Of a stretch of DNA of 64,000 nt, positions 22,556 through 35,153 are shown in pieces (the stretch's first letter is position 1; each line of letters starts with the position of its first letter). This DNA comes from Amaranthus tricolor (Eukaryota; Streptophyta; Magnoliopsida; Caryophyllales; Amaranthaceae): positions 36,744,885 through 36,808,884 of the forward strand of contig NC_080049.1 in assembly GCF_026212465.1 (NCBI RefSeq), given 5' to 3'. Under the pieces are notes generated by a model, which was given only the letters and a program-made list of their open reading frames with translations, was not told the origin of the DNA and searched no databases. The position numbers and the translations under genes were made by a program.

Positions 22556-22564
22556 TGACGTGGC
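22556..22564 (+). promoter_or_regulatory. ACGT-core (G-box/C-box-like) element upstream of RH22
   Basis: TGACGTGGC lies about 150 bp upstream of the RH22 start codon, near several related GATGTGGCA repeats (22525-22565). ACGT cores of this type bind plant bZIP factors. Binding here is inference. Confidence 0.35.
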
Positions 22565-22714
22565 GCTTTGTTGGCAAAAGAATCTTAGCCGACTAAACCT
22601 AAAGTCATAAACCCTCTCACTTGCTTCCGTAGATCATCATCATTCATCACTTAACTAAACTTTGAATGGAATTCTTCATCCATTGTTGTTGAATTGAAAA
22701 CCTAACCCCTAAAA

Positions 22715-25700
22715 ATGCTCCAACTTTGCAAATTCTACAAACACCCTTCATTTATGTCACCCTTATTTCTCAATCCTCCACTCATCTCTCCTCCCATTAA
22801 ACTCATTTCTTTCTCTACTACTCTTCCTCACAAGCATTCGATTTCCCTTTTTCATCCTGCTAAAACCCTTACAACTTCAACTTCTCAAGCTTTTCATACC
22901 AAAAATAACGATGATACCTTCTTTGCTAATGAAAATGTTTCATGGGATTCACTCGGTGTATCTGAAAAACTCTCTCATTCTCTCTTTAATGCTGGCTTTT
23001 CTAAACCTTCCTTAATTCAGGTATTTGTCTTTTCCTCGGTTCTTTTTAAAGATGTAATAGACGTATGAATTTTGGTCTTGGGTGTGTGGGAAATTATATT
23101 TTTGGATGTGCGTTTTAATTATTTTTTTTTATTTTTGGGAATTGTTACCTTAATCTTAAAAAGATTGAATCTTTAATGGGATCTTTTAGCCAGTTTGATT
23201 TTTTTACTGATTACTCTTGAAGTGTTTTTTAGTTGGGTATTTGGTAAATTATATTTTGGAATTTTTATGTTGAGCTTGAAATGATTTATGTTAGAGTAAT
23301 TGGTTTATTATAGATGAAGATACTCGACAAAGAATGAATAAAGAATAGCATAACTTAAAGAAATCACACACAAATTTGGAAGGTGGAAAAATCCTAATTC
23401 CAATTTGATTAGACTATAAAATCCACCTTAAAACAATTGAAGTCTATATCATTGATTAAGAGTTTCTTGATTACAACTGTATAATCCAAACTCACTAATA
23501 GAGAATCCCCTTAGAAAGAATCTATGAAGGAATATAGAAACCAAACCTTAAGTTTGATTGTGACACTCTCTCTCTTGATTCCCTAATTGATTAGATCAAA
23601 TGATCGTCCTTGTTGTTACAAATGATGTACATAAGCCTTCTTTTAGGTTTAGGAAACAAGGGATAACATATTATATCAGTATTTGGAAACAGCCCGCTGA
23701 GATCAGTAGCCTCTACTGATTCGCTCGACCGGGTCGAGCGACTTAATGGGGTCGAGCATCCAGTCGAGTGGAAGATCAGTAGCCTCGACTAATTAGTTCG
23801 ACACGGTCGAGCGACTTAATGGGGTCGAGCGAGCATCAGGCTGATAGACAGAATGTTGCATGCACAACTACTTTAGAACTTCAGATACACCCTTTCAACA
23901 TATACCTCCAAAGATACACATCATTAAGAGACGAGACGAGACTCAAGATTGGATTATGAATCACCACATCCAACAATTGAACCACTGCTGGGATTTATTA
24001 GAATTTTTTTTACTATTGTTTTAGGGTTTTATTAGTTGGGTTTGAGAGTAGGTGTGGGTTTGTGGAGTTGAGACTAATTTGTGGGTTTTATGTTTGATAT
24101 TAAATCACCTTTTTTCTTGGAAATTTCTCAGAGTGATGGCTTTGACATCTTTGGGTACAGGAGACTCTCTCTGCTATGCGCACTCAGACACATTTTATTT
24201 AGTTGCTGTTGTATCTAGAAATTTGTATTTTATTAATTTGTTTATTGTACACACTCATGGGGAAAACTAATGAAGTACATTGGAGATTTGGCTGTCGTCT
24301 ACTTTCTGTTTTGAAATAGCAAATGATTAAAGGATTTTGCAACAAATGGCCTCTGTAATTGTTGGCTAAAGGTTTCCTGTATGTCATCAGGTAGAAAATC
24401 CTCTGTAAGGAGTTGGGGTGTGATTGTGTGGATGACTGGATGGTACTATTTGCACCATGTTGTTAACTGACTTACTGGATTTTACCTTGTCGTTCAGGCA
24501 GCTTGCATTCCATCCATACTATCGGGAAATGATACAGTTGTTGCTGCAGAGACTGGAAGTGGTAAAACACATGGTTATCTTGTCCCACTGGCTGAGAAGC
24601 TTCTTCAAGCACATTCTGACCACCCCGGGATAGAAGCTCTTGTTTATAGAAAAAGCCAATACTCTCAGATGTCTCTTGTTCTATGTCCTAATGTTATGTT
24701 GTGTGAGCAAGTGGTTCGCATGGCTAACTCTCTGTGTGGTGATAATGGTGAACCTCTACTTAGAGCAGCTGCTGTATGTGGGAAGCAGGTAGAACTCTTG
24801 TATGTTGTATTCTTTCTTGTAGACTGTAGTGTTTCAGCTATGTATGTTGCTTTCTGAAATTTTATATAATACTACAAGAATCTCAATGACACTTTGTTCG
24901 GATAGAGAGATTTGAAATGAAGGAAAACAAGAGAAATGAAGGAGTTTGTTTTGATATTTCCCATTATTTGGATAGAAGATGATGAGGCTTAGGTCGACGA
25001 GATTATGAGAGGGAGAATAATGGAGAGAAATGGTTCTCCTTTTTGTTCAAGACACGACTCTCTAAAATTGGAGAAATTTGGAAGGGAAATGGGATTGAAG
25101 ATGAATACCTTTCCGTTCGCATCTTTTTTTTGTTTTATTTTAACAAGGAAAGTCCATCTCCTTCATCATACTTAAACCAAAATATGCTGTGAAGGTTGTC
25201 TTTGTGCATAAGAGAAATGAGATATAATTTTTAAGATATTTAATTTATTGGTTTACAAAAAGGATATTATGGGATTATTCTCACATGAGTGGATCTCTAT
25301 TGCAGGGATGGCCCCATAAAAAACCGGATATCATTGTCTCAACACCTGTTGCTCTTTTGAATTATCTGTATGCTGTTGATCGAGAAAGAAACCGTCAATT
25401 TAACTTTTTGCGTGGGGTGAAGCACGTGGTAAGTCAACTGGTTGCTTAAATTATTTTGTCTAAGATCTTCTGGAAACATCAGCCATGTTTGGACTTAGAC
25501 TTACTTTTGATGGCACCAATGACAGGTGTTTGATGAAGCGGATTTGTTACTTTGTGGTAGCTTCCAGAATCAAGTTATTCGACTCATAAACATGTTGCGT
25601 TTTGATGAGAAATTGTTATCACGATCCAAGGCAAGTTTATGTGAGGAAACAAATAAATTGAATCCTGATACCCAGTTGTTTGATTATGAAAATGAAGATG

Positions 25701-28700
25701 GTATGCACAACCTTATCTTGGTGGAAGAAGGAGAAACAGAAGAAGAAGATATCGTTGCCAAAGATTCTACATTGGAGGACGCAGTTGAAGAGGTAAGTAG
25801 CGAAGATAAGAGAAAGGACTGGAGAAGAATTCGTAAATATTATGAACGTAGTAAGCAGTATATTTTTGTAGCAGCTACGCTCCCTGTAAATGGAAAGAAA
25901 ACAGCAGGTGGAGTCTTGAAAAAAATGTTTCCAGGTGCTACATTGGTTAGTGGAGATTATCTGCACTGCCACAACCCTAGGTAACTGCCATTTCTTATTT
26001 GTCTCAACTATGCGTTCCATATTTTGTTTCTATTTCTGCTACTTTGAGAACTTATTCTTGTATATATCTTTCAATTGTGTACTTGAGTACTTTATGCTAA
26101 GATGTGACTATCTAGCATGATTTTGTAGATTAAAAGTTTATTTCCCCAAGTGAATGAGGTTAATTGAACTGGAAAAAGTTGGGGATATCATACCGCTATA
26201 GGTGTAGTTATTAGTGTTGGTCTAGGTTTGAAAATATTTGATGAAAAAGGAATGTTTTGTTGTGTCCTTATTTGTAATTGAATGCTAATGGATGTTTGAT
26301 AAGTTGGAGATTGAGCATATTATATGTGCTATAAGCCTATAACTTATAAACCCTTATCTGGTGGATTTGTTGTTTGGAACTTTGGAGTAATGTCCGATTT
26401 GTTGGATTGCAATGAACTATTAAGGATGATTACATCAGGATTTTACATTGAATTGAAGGGGGCTTTTAGCATTGAATTGTTAATGAATGATTCTGCAAAC
26501 ATATGTGATCTAAATGCTTTTATTAAAAGTTTCAAAAAGTTAATAATTGAAAAAAAAAAAGTTATTTGGCCATTAAAAAGGTGATAATTGACCATATATG
26601 TCTATTAATAGCTTTGTTGACATGATTAAAATTTATTTGGTTTTATAGGAATCCATAAAATTCTGTAGGGTTTGAATCGAGTCGTATGGTCATATTTGAA
26701 TTTTGAAATTGTACAATTCTACGATTTGAATCCAGATTTTAATAACTATGTACCAGTGTCAACTCCAAGATTTCTTTTGGTCATGTGAACTTTAAGTGGC
26801 TTCACTTAGTTTGAACATTACAAGGAGGGGTGTTCTGTCGATTTTCCGAGTTACTGAAACTTCTATCATATGTTTATTTATTGGTATTTTAGGTTAGAGC
26901 AGAGGTGGGTAGAAGTTTCCATTGAAACTCAAGTGGATGCTCTTATAGATGCAGTAAAATATGGTGTCAAGTTCACTTCACATGCTTCTGATGCTGCTAT
27001 AATAAGTAGGACTATAGTGTTTGCCAATACTGTTGAGGCTGTAGAATCTGTGGCTAAGATATTTCAGACTGCTGGAATCCCATGTTTCTGCTACCATAGG
27101 AATAGCTCCCTTGAAGAGTCTACAAAGAACTTGGTTGACTTTCGAGAAAAGGGTGGTGTGTTGGTGTGCACTGATGCTGCCGCTCGTGGTCTTGACATTC
27201 CCAACATATCACACGTTATTCAGGTATTTTCCTTAAATAGTAAAGTTGAATTGCACTAGTCTAAATTTGATTTCTGTCCAACGGCTAAAGTTAGTGGGCC
27301 ACGTAAGCTTTTAAATTCTGAGATGCTCTGGACTTTGTACTGTTTCTACAACAACTATAACAATGTGAAAGTCTTAATCCCAGAAGATCGTGTCAGTTAC
27401 TTGAACCAATAGATGTGTTCTAGTGGCCGTCTAGTTGAATTCTTCTTCTCCATAGACTTTGTACTACAACAGAGGTACATTGATATCTTAGAATTTCTCA
27501 ACACTTATACCAAGTTGAACATATAAGAATTTTAGTCATACGTTTTCACCTGTTTATCCTGTCCAAAAAAAAAAAAATTTTTGAAAATGTGTGTTGCATT
27601 TGGTACTTTCCCAGTTTTTTCTACTTGCAACATTTGAGTTTTTTGGGCAATCTTCAACCTTAAATTAAATAAAATTAGAAGTACAAAAAAAGTTATCCTA
27701 TCGCCTTTTGTTAGGTAATGATGAATACTAGTCAATTGGTAATTGACTAACATTGTACTAAAGTGTAAATTGATATGAACCATCAACACAACAACAACAT
27801 TTCCAGAACCCTTTACCCCAATAAATTGGGGTCTGAACCAATACATCAAATCCGATGGTCGTCTACATGAATTATTCTTCTCAATTCATTCTGATTTTCT
27901 ACTATCTTAATTTGTAAGTCTAGGTCATTCATATCATTTTCCACTTCTGTCCTTCAAGTTATTTTTGGTCTTTCTCGCCTTCTTTTTAAGTCTTCGGAGC
28001 TCCAACTTTCTATCTTCCTTACCGGTTCACTAATACCTTGTCTTTGCACAAGCTCAAACCAACTTAAACGTTTCTCTTTCATCTCTTTCTTAATATTTGC
28101 AACTCCTAAACCCTTTCTTATATCTTTGTTTCGAATTTTAGCCCTCAAGGTATGCCAACTCATCCATCGAAGAATTTGCATTTTCGCTACTCTCATCTTT
28201 TATTATGATTCTTTTTAAAAGCACAACATTCTGATCCATATAGTAGCGCCAGTCTAATGGTCGTTTGATAGAACTTGTCGCTTAACTTTGTCATATCTTG
28301 TTGGGTGTCTCCACTACTCTGAAAAATGACTCACGGTATTTGAAGTATCCACTTGAAGCGATTTCTTCTCTTCTAGCTTTAAAATGCCTCTCATTATCTC
28401 GATTGTGCTAAAATTACATTCCATGCACTTTGTCTTGCTTCGACTTAATTTGAAACCTCTTGACTCCAACACATGTCTACGTCGTTCTAATGTAGCTTTT
28501 ACCCCCTCCATCTATCAAAACAATGTCTTCAACAAACATCATGCACGTAGACACGTCTCCTTGTATCGATCGTGGTATCTCATCTAGGACCGTTGTTAAA
28601 AGAAAGGTGCTTAGGGTTGAGCCTTGATAAAGGTCAATTGTGATTGAAAAATCCTCAGTGCCCCTCCCCTCTACTGGTCATTACATTTGTCTTTACTTCT

Positions 28701-30682
28701 TTACTTCTCGATACATAATTTGCACTATATTAATGTATTTCTTGGGAATGTCCTTCTTTGTCATTGCCCACCAAAGTACGTTTCTTAGAACCTTATCGTA
28801 TGCCTTTTTCAAGTCAATAACAACCATGTGCAAGTCTTTTTTCTAGCCCTATAGTACTCCATCATTTGTCTCATAAAATGAATTGCTTCCATTGTAGATC
28901 TTTCTAGCATAAATCCAAATTAGTTCTCTGATATGGAGAAATATGTCCTTATACGTATCTCTATCACTCTTTCCCATAACTTCATAATATTGCTTATGAG
29001 TTTTATTCTTCAATAGTTAGAGTAATCTTGGATATTTCCTTTGTTCTTGTAAATAGGCATACATATGTTTCTCTCATAGATGCACATACTAATGTACTAT
29101 GATTATCCACCTGATATGTATAATTTATATAAACTTAAAAGTTGTCGTCGCTTTTTTTTTGTTTTCTTTTTTTGGTTTTGTTTTATTTTAGGTTTCCTAG
29201 CTGTTGATGGACTGTGAATCTACTCTATTGATTTTGTGCTGTCTATTGATTTTAAGACCATCTTGGCTCACTTTATATAAGGGCTATCTCGGCCACTATT
29301 CTTGGGGCTGTTTTGTGTTTTGTCTGTGATTATGCCTGTAAAATATGAAATATCAGAAATTAATTATTTGTGGCTGCTGAGTGCTATCGTCACTCTTGAT
29401 ATGAAATCTAGTTTTTGTTTGGCTGTCATTTTTCCAGGCAGAATTTGCTTCTTCAGCTGTGGATTTCCTGCATAGAGTTGGTCGGACGGCCAGAGCAGGT
29501 CAACATGGTCTTGTGACAAGCTTATATTCTGAACAGAACCGTGATCTTGTTGCTGCAGTCCGTGAAGCAGAAAGGCTGGGAAAGGCAGTGGTATACTTCA
29601 AATCATTACACTAATAATAGCCCCCATCCTTTATGGCCTATGGTCACTTCTTTTTGCGCAAGTTCGCTGATAATACAAGGAGTTACAGTTTGCTTTCATG
29701 TATTTTTTTAATGGTATCTCGTCTCGTTGATTTCAGGAGACGGCATTTAGCAGGAAAAGAAGCTTCCGAAATAAGTTGAAGAAAAGAGGTGAGAATTTTC
29801 TTACCTATTTGCTTGCCTTTAGGTTTAGGCCAACTGTCCGAGAGATTGACCCTTTCCAAATATCACCAATTTATTATCATCATGCCGAAGTTGTAGGTTA
29901 TGTTACTCAGATGGTTGATAAATAATTAAATACATCCGTCACTACTATTATTTATCACTTTCCCTGGACTAAGAAATGTCAGTTCATGATTTTTTAAGAA
30001 CTGACAAATAATAATACATCGATATATGGGTATATATGATCTGTTTCCACGCATTCGTTGCTCATTATCAAAAAACATGGTAGAATTTATGCAATTGGTG
30101 TGTGTGTCTACTGATTTAGTGTTTTTGTGGAGTGAAAAGACTAAGCAACTTAACTATGTATCGCAAAATTTCATTTAGATTTTCGCAATCAAGTATTATG
30201 GATCAGTATACAATAAAAACTGGGGAGACCGATACAGAAAAAATTGTGGAGACCGATACAGAAAAAATTGTGGGCATTAGTATTAGATTAGATTAGATTA
30301 GATAGGACATGTATAGGAATGGAAAAATATTGCATAATGAGATTCTGAACAAGTGTTTGAACACCTGAAAATGGAAATTATGACCGACACTTTTGGGACA
30401 GAGGGAGTATTTTGTGGGAAACTGTAGGATTTTGCGGATTTCTCAGATGGGAAGTCATTTTGAAGATATGTTCAGACGGACACTCGTAATACAGATGCAA
30501 TTTTCATACAAATTCTAAGCCAAAATAAAACATAGTAGTTGGAAATTGTTCGAAGTTCACTTGTTGTGTTAGACTGATTAGTACTCCATTCTTCGGTTAA
30601 GCTGAGACTTTGACATATTCTTTTTTCCGCAGGTTTGAGCAAGGCGAAGGGTGAATACCCTGTTGCTGCCGAGGTTCTGTGA
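22715..30682 (+). CDS. RH22: DEAD-box ATP-dependent RNA helicase 22-like, plastid
   Basis: Eight exons give an uninterrupted frame of about 586 residues: 22715-23020, 24498-24788, 25306-25428, 25526-25980, 26893-27223, 29438-29590, 29737-29788 and 30633-30682 (stop TGA). All junctions are GT-AG and in phase. The Ser/Thr/Pro-rich first 70 residues look like a chloroplast transit peptide. Helicase motifs follow in order: Q-motif FSKPSLIQ (residues 95-102), motif I AETGSGKT (119-126), DEAD (243-246) and an acidic insert (about 297-335). Then come AATLP (motif III, SAT replaced by AAT, residues 356-360), IVFANT, CTDAAARGLDI (484-494) and HRVGRTARAG (514-523). Length and sequence match Arabidopsis RH22, a plastid helicase implicated in 50S ribosome assembly and needed for embryogenesis. 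Intron 1 contains a solo LTR and intron 5 a LINE fragment; neither breaks the coding sequence. Confidence 0.92.
23284..23980 (-). mobile_element. Solo LTR in RH22 intron 1
   Basis: On the minus strand the element begins TGTTGGATGTGG (from 23975) and ends ACTCTAACA (at 23289), about 687 bp, with TGTT...AACA ends. The flanks are ATTTA (23284-23288) and ATTGA (23976-23980), a 5-bp duplication with one mismatch. Inside is a 73-bp tandem repeat. The TGTTGGA-type start is common in Copia LTRs. No coding part is present. Confidence 0.72.
23701..23837. repeat. 73-bp tandem repeat (about 1.9 copies) inside the LTR
   Basis: GATCAGTAGCCTC begins at 23701 and 23774. Each copy contains GGTCGAGCGACTTAATGGGG. 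The repeat is rich in CTCGACC/GGTCGAG, so it can also pair with itself. Confidence 0.85.
27780..29060 (-). mobile_element. RTE-type LINE fragment in RH22 intron 5
   Basis: On the minus strand, decayed reverse-transcriptase pieces run from about 29000: LKLWERVIEIRIR, MLERSTMEAIHFMRQMMEYY, then MFVEDIVLID near 28550 and LESRGFKLSRSKTKCMECNF near 28450. A C-terminal region MQILRWMSWHTLRAKIRNKD ... GLGVANIKKEMKEKRLSWFE (28196-27960) follows. The catalytic FADD box appears as FVED, so the second Asp has become Glu. Several frames are broken. The 3' end runs into a GTT-rich tract at about 27785-27800. It is a second, diverged copy of the family at 1885-4800. Confidence 0.8.
30206..30300. repeat. 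24-bp tandem duplication and TTAGA microsatellite
   Basis: GAGACCGATACAGAAAAAAT occurs twice in tandem at about 30217-30265, followed by (GATTA)n-type repeats at about 30280-30300. Both lie in intron 7 of RH22. Confidence 0.75.
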
Positions 30683-31221
30683 TACAAATTATCCAGTTTT
30701 GTACCCGCGAGGTTAAAAGTATGATACCCTACAGTCTAATGTATTCATATTCAATTTTCTCTTGTACATAAAAAAATTATTTCAGTTTTATCCAGTGAAT
30801 AGGTTATGATTTGAACTATCCATTCATGTTTCCTCTTTTTTCAAATAATGGAAGTATGAATGATAATTTTGTTTCTCAGTTAGCAATGTTATGCAAATCA
30901 CATCATTTTGTTAATACAATATACATGTTGATTTTTATTTGCAAGCGAATTATGAGTCGGCATATTCCATTTACATTGAAGGTATTGTCCTTGGCACTTG
31001 CCAGGCGTGTAATGTGCAAATGATAGTTTTCTTTTACTTTTAATTTTCACGTTTAAATACACATTTTTTAAATTTATAAAACTTAGTTCAGTCTAATGGA
31101 AAAAGTGAAATTCTCCATTTTCTTTTTTTATTTTCAAACATAATTCGAATATGTGTACTAGGAGAATATTTTTCCAAGGAAATATATTTTCCAGTTTTCT
31201 TTACTATACTTTTCTCAAATT

Positions 31222-31262
<41 letters not shown>

Positions 31263-31690
31263 TGGAATAATGTTTTGACAAATTAAATTGAGTTAGCAAA
31301 AGATTGGGTTGCAGGGTTGGTGTTGATATTTCTTGATGTTAAACAAAATAAAACAAACATGAAACATATTTTAAAAACATGTCAAAAATTGTTAACACTA
31401 ACTTGACGTGAAAACTCAGCTTTTATTATTTTTTTTATCAAGTCAAATCAATAAAAATTGTCTATTTGTTAAACAATTAAATACGTTTTAACCTCTTAAA
31501 AATTGATTTAAACTGCTTTAAGTATAAATATCTCAGCTTTGCATTTTTATGTAAAAATTTCAATTGCAGGGGTATTGTTTTTTAAAACACTTAAATTATT
31601 GATGACCACCATAAGAGCTAAAAAAGAACAAATGACATCCTTATTTGTCCATGTATATTTTTCTTTTAAATTTTTTATAAAGATAAAATT
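30683..31690. other. Downstream of RH22; no gene, long poly(T) run
   Basis: AT-rich 3' flank. A run of about 37 T residues lies at 31223-31259. The open frames here are short and without recognisable content. Confidence 0.5.
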
Positions 31691-31701
31691 TTTAAGGGAA
31701 A

Positions 31702-32029
31702 TTATCAATTGTACCTCTGAGTTTTGGTACTTTATCAATGGTACTCTAAGTTTTTTTTATTATCAATGGAAATCTCGTATTATTGAGCGTCTTACAACCG
31801 TAACCTTTTTAAACTTTTTCCGTCCAAAATCTTACAAAACCGTTAACTTTCTTTTATGTTTTAAATTGAAAAATAAAAGAAAAAGAAAAAAAAATTAACA
31901 GTTTTGAACAGAAAAAGTTAAAAAAGGTTATTGTTGTAAGTCGTTTAATAATACGAGGGTACCATTGATAATAAAAAAAACTTAGGAGTATCATTGATAA
32001 AGTGCCAAAACTCAAACATTACAAATAAC
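31702..32029. mobile_element. Foldback MITE, about 330 bp, arms about 140 bp
   Basis: The left arm (GAGTTTTGGTACTTTATCAATGG...CTCGTATTATTGAGCG) is the reverse complement of the right arm (CGTTTAATAATACGAGGGTACC...AAAGTGCCAAAACTC) with scattered mismatches. The centre is at about 31870. Class and target duplication are undetermined. Confidence 0.75.
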
Positions 32030-32039
32030 TGTTTAAATA

Positions 32040-32370
32040 GCGATGACAAAAGGCGACGGTGACCTTTTCATCGCCGCCGACGGGTTGGCAATGACATGCT
32101 CGTCGCCATTTCTATGCTGGGAGGTCGAAACGGACGGGCGACCTCATCGCCAGATGATGCACAACATGGATTATGACCTGGGCGACAACTAGGGGTGGTA
32201 GCCAGCTCGTCGCCAGGCCTATGTAATGGTCAAATTTTTTTAGAACAATGGGCGACGAGCTGGCGGCTGGGGATAGTAGCCAGCTCGTCGCCATTTTATT
32301 TTTTGCTTTTTATAATATTAGCAACGGGACTGGTTCGTAACCAATTCGTCGCCATTTTCTTTCACACTTT
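32040..32370. repeat. GCGACGAGCTGG subterminal repeat array of CACTA element
   Basis: GGCGAC/GTCGCC-containing units such as GGGCGACGAGCTGGC and CAGCTCGTCGCCATTTT occur at least five times in both orientations. Dense short subterminal repeats beside a TNP2-like transposase are characteristic of CACTA (En/Spm) transposons. The CACTA terminus itself was not identified. Confidence 0.6.
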
Positions 32371-32636
32371 TTTGAAATTTAAATTTGAAAATGGCGATGG
32401 ATTTGTGGTCGTCGGGACATATCCTTTATTGTTTTTTTCATTTACATTGTTATATTTCGGAAACGAAATTCAAGTGGTATTGACAAAGGTTAGTGATTTC
32501 ATTCTTTTAAAATTTAGTACATAATTTATTTGTTTTTTCATTTACATGAATTGTTTTATATATTTTTAATGTCATTAATTTGCTTTAATAATTCTTATTA
32601 GAATAATTATATTATTATCATATATAAGTGTTAAAA

Positions 32637-34405
32637 ATGAATGTTCGTCAAGAAAGAAGTTGGATGTACAACAGACGAAAAAATGAAAAGTTTAGTTTAA
32701 GATTTATGAGAGGGTTAGAAGAGTTTTTGGATTTTGCTCGTAGAAATAGCTTGACTTTTGAAATTTGATGTCCTTGTAAAAACTGTAGGAATTGTTGTTA
32801 TAAGGAATCAAATGAAATACGAGAACAACTAATGAGAATGGATTTTGTTGAAAATTACTATGAGTGGTAATATCATCAAAACACATAGGTAGGAACAAGT
32901 TCTTATGTTGTAGCTGTAGTAGGAGAGCACTTGTCAAACAATCCAATCCTTACTCATAGATGGTGTATGATGCAACTGCTAGTATATTCCTAGACACTTA
33001 TCATTAGTTTCTTCCCCTACAGTCTGATGTTGTACCGGTAGATGATGAACCACCGGTAGCTGCTAGTATACACCAAGATGTCTATTATAGGTCGACTTAT
33101 AAACTTGAAGACAGACCATCACCTCACTGAGAGGTGTTACGACGATATTTGTGCTATTGTGAATGAAGTGTTACCAGAAGAGAATATGATGATAAACAAC
33201 TTCTATGAAATCAAAAAATAAATAGCTGCCCTTGGATTACCTGTTGAGAAGATAAATTGTTGTCCTAACGGATGTATGATATATTAGGAGAACAATGCGA
33301 ATGCAAATTGTTGTCATATTTGTGAAACTTTTAGGTGGAGAAGAAACAATAATGGTGATAAGGTTTCGCGGAAACAATTTCATTATTTTCCTCTTGGCCC
33401 CAGATTATAAAGATTGTATGCTTTAGAGGCAACTGCTAGTCATATGAGGTGGCACGTAGAGCACCACACTGAAGATGGAGAGATGATTCATCCGTTTGAT
33501 GCTCAAGCGTGGTTGACTTTCAACGACATACATTCGGACTTTGCATTGGAGACTCGAAACGTGTGACTTGGTCTGTGTACTGATGGGTTTAACCCCTTTG
33601 GAAGTTCGGGGCAACAGTATTCCTCATGGCCTGTGATTGTCACCCCATACAATCTTCCACCATGGATGTGCATGAAGAACTCGTATATGTTCTTGACGGT
33701 GATTGTCCTTGGGCCGAGAAATCCAAAACACAACACTGACTTATATCTTCAACCGTTGATACAAGAGTTGAATATGTTGTGGGAAGAGGGGAGTTATACA
33801 TTTGATGTCTTAAGAAGGGAGAATTTCCAACTGCGAGCAACTTTAATGTGAACAATCAATGACTTTTCTGCTTATTCGATGTTGTCTAGGTGGAGTACAG
33901 CGGGGCGATATGCTTGCCCTTACGGCATGGACGACTCACAGGCTTTTTACCTCATACATAGGAAGAAGACATGTTGGTTCGATTGTCAAGGAAGATTTTT
34001 AGATAGAGTCACCCTTAAAGGAAATCATAACAAGTTTCAGGTCTGGTGTTGTTGAGAAAAAAAATCCACCTCTTATTCAGACAAGACATGAATTGCTCAA
34101 TGAAATAGACTAGTTTGGATTTTTGAGAGTCAATGAAGAAGACACACCAGAATATAATAAGGAAGTTAGTAAGTACTGTGTTGGCTGAAAGAATGTATTT
34201 GATAATTTATTGGAAAACTAACATGATTCGACATAATCTGGACGTTATGCACATAGAGAAGAATGTATTTGATAATTTATTCAACACATTGATGTGTGTG
34301 CCAAACAAAACAAAGGATCACATCAAGGCAAGACACGATCTACGTGAACTTGGTATACGTTCAGAATTGCATTATGTAAGTGCGTGTACTATCAATTCTT
34401 TATAA
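32637..34405 (+). pseudogene. CACTA (En/Spm) TNP2-type transposase, decayed
   Basis: ATG at 32637 opens MNVRQERSWMYNRRKNEKF, followed by EEFLDFARRNSLTFEI, a stop, and CPCKNCRN, matching the transposase-associated N-terminal domain of plant CACTA proteins. The TNP2 core follows: EENMMINNFYEIKK, LPVEKINCCPNGCMIY, HYFPLGPRL, ATASHMRWHVEH, EMIHPFDAQAWLTFNDIHSDF, TDGFNPFGSSGQQYSSWPVI, TPYNLPPWMCMKNSYMFLTV and DDSQAFYLIHRKKTCWFDCQ. Many stop codons and shifts interrupt it, and the 3' part ends soon after KTKDHIKARHDLRELG. It has been inactive for a long time. Confidence 0.85.
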
Positions 34406-34439
34406 TATCAATTTTGATTAAATCATTGATAATTATTCA

Positions 34440-35153
34440 ATTAATAAAATTTGCGAATAACAACCTTTAAGTTTAGGGCTTTTGTGAATTACAACTTCAA
34501 AGTTTGTTTTTTGCGAATTACTGCCACCAAAGTATCAAAATCTACACCATTCAGGCCAAGTGACCGTTGACCAACCCAAATGACCTTTGACCTATTAGGC
34601 CATGACAATTCGTCACATAATCTCACAGTGGCCCACTCATGTGGACACGGGACACCCGTGGGCTCGAGCCCACAAACTCAAGGGTCAAGAGCGTTGACTT
34701 GCACATACATTAGGTGAGGTTCATTGATTCGCAAAACCATATGGTAGTAGGAAGATTAGCTCACGCAATATATATACAAGTCAACAACCCACTATTTTAT
34801 CGATATGGGATCTTGTCTCACATGTGAATTATTTCCAACATGACCAACCTAAATGATCGTTGACCATCGCTAATCACCTTTGACTTTTGTTGACCATCCT
34901 AATCACCTTTGACTTTCCTAATTACCAATAGTACCCTTATGGGGTAAATCTTTTGGAAATCCGGTCGAAATAAGTACGTATTCCCCTATTTTTCGACACG
35001 TAGACTGAAAAAGATATTTAACATCGTTTTTATCCATTATAACGATTTTTTTAATCCAATAGAACGACTTTAAAAGACACAAAGAGTATTATGTTAATTC
35101 AAACTCCGACTCTATATTTCAAAACAATAAGGTAAATTCTTATTATTAGTATA
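34440..35153. repeat. Unclassified repeat with TTGAC clusters; no gene
   Basis: At 34450-34540 three degenerate copies of a unit like GCGAATTACAACTTCAAAGTTT follow each other. From 34560 to 34920 TTGACC/TTGACT occurs about seven times. A segment near 34990-35060 (ACATCGTTTTTATCCATTATAACGATTTTT) resembles 56965-57020, so this is a dispersed repeat rather than a promoter. Confidence 0.5.

Noticed and set aside
25637..26020. 127-codon minus-strand frame
   Set aside because: Exact antisense of RH22 exon 4.
26324..26584. 86-codon frame in RH22 intron 4
   Set aside because: Intronic, AT-rich codons, no motif; intron boundaries around it are clear.
31539..31898. 119-codon plus-strand frame, Lys/Phe-rich
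   Set aside because: It runs through the foldback MITE arm; composition is that of AT-rich chance frames.
34133..34405. Separate gene at the end of the CACTA region
   Set aside because: Its frame is the TNP2 continuation (LDVMHIEKNVFDNLFNTL), hence part of the transposase pseudogene.
34560..34920. W-box-rich promoter
   Set aside because: No gene follows within a plausible distance and the motif-bearing sequence recurs elsewhere as a repeat; kept only as a low-interest finding.
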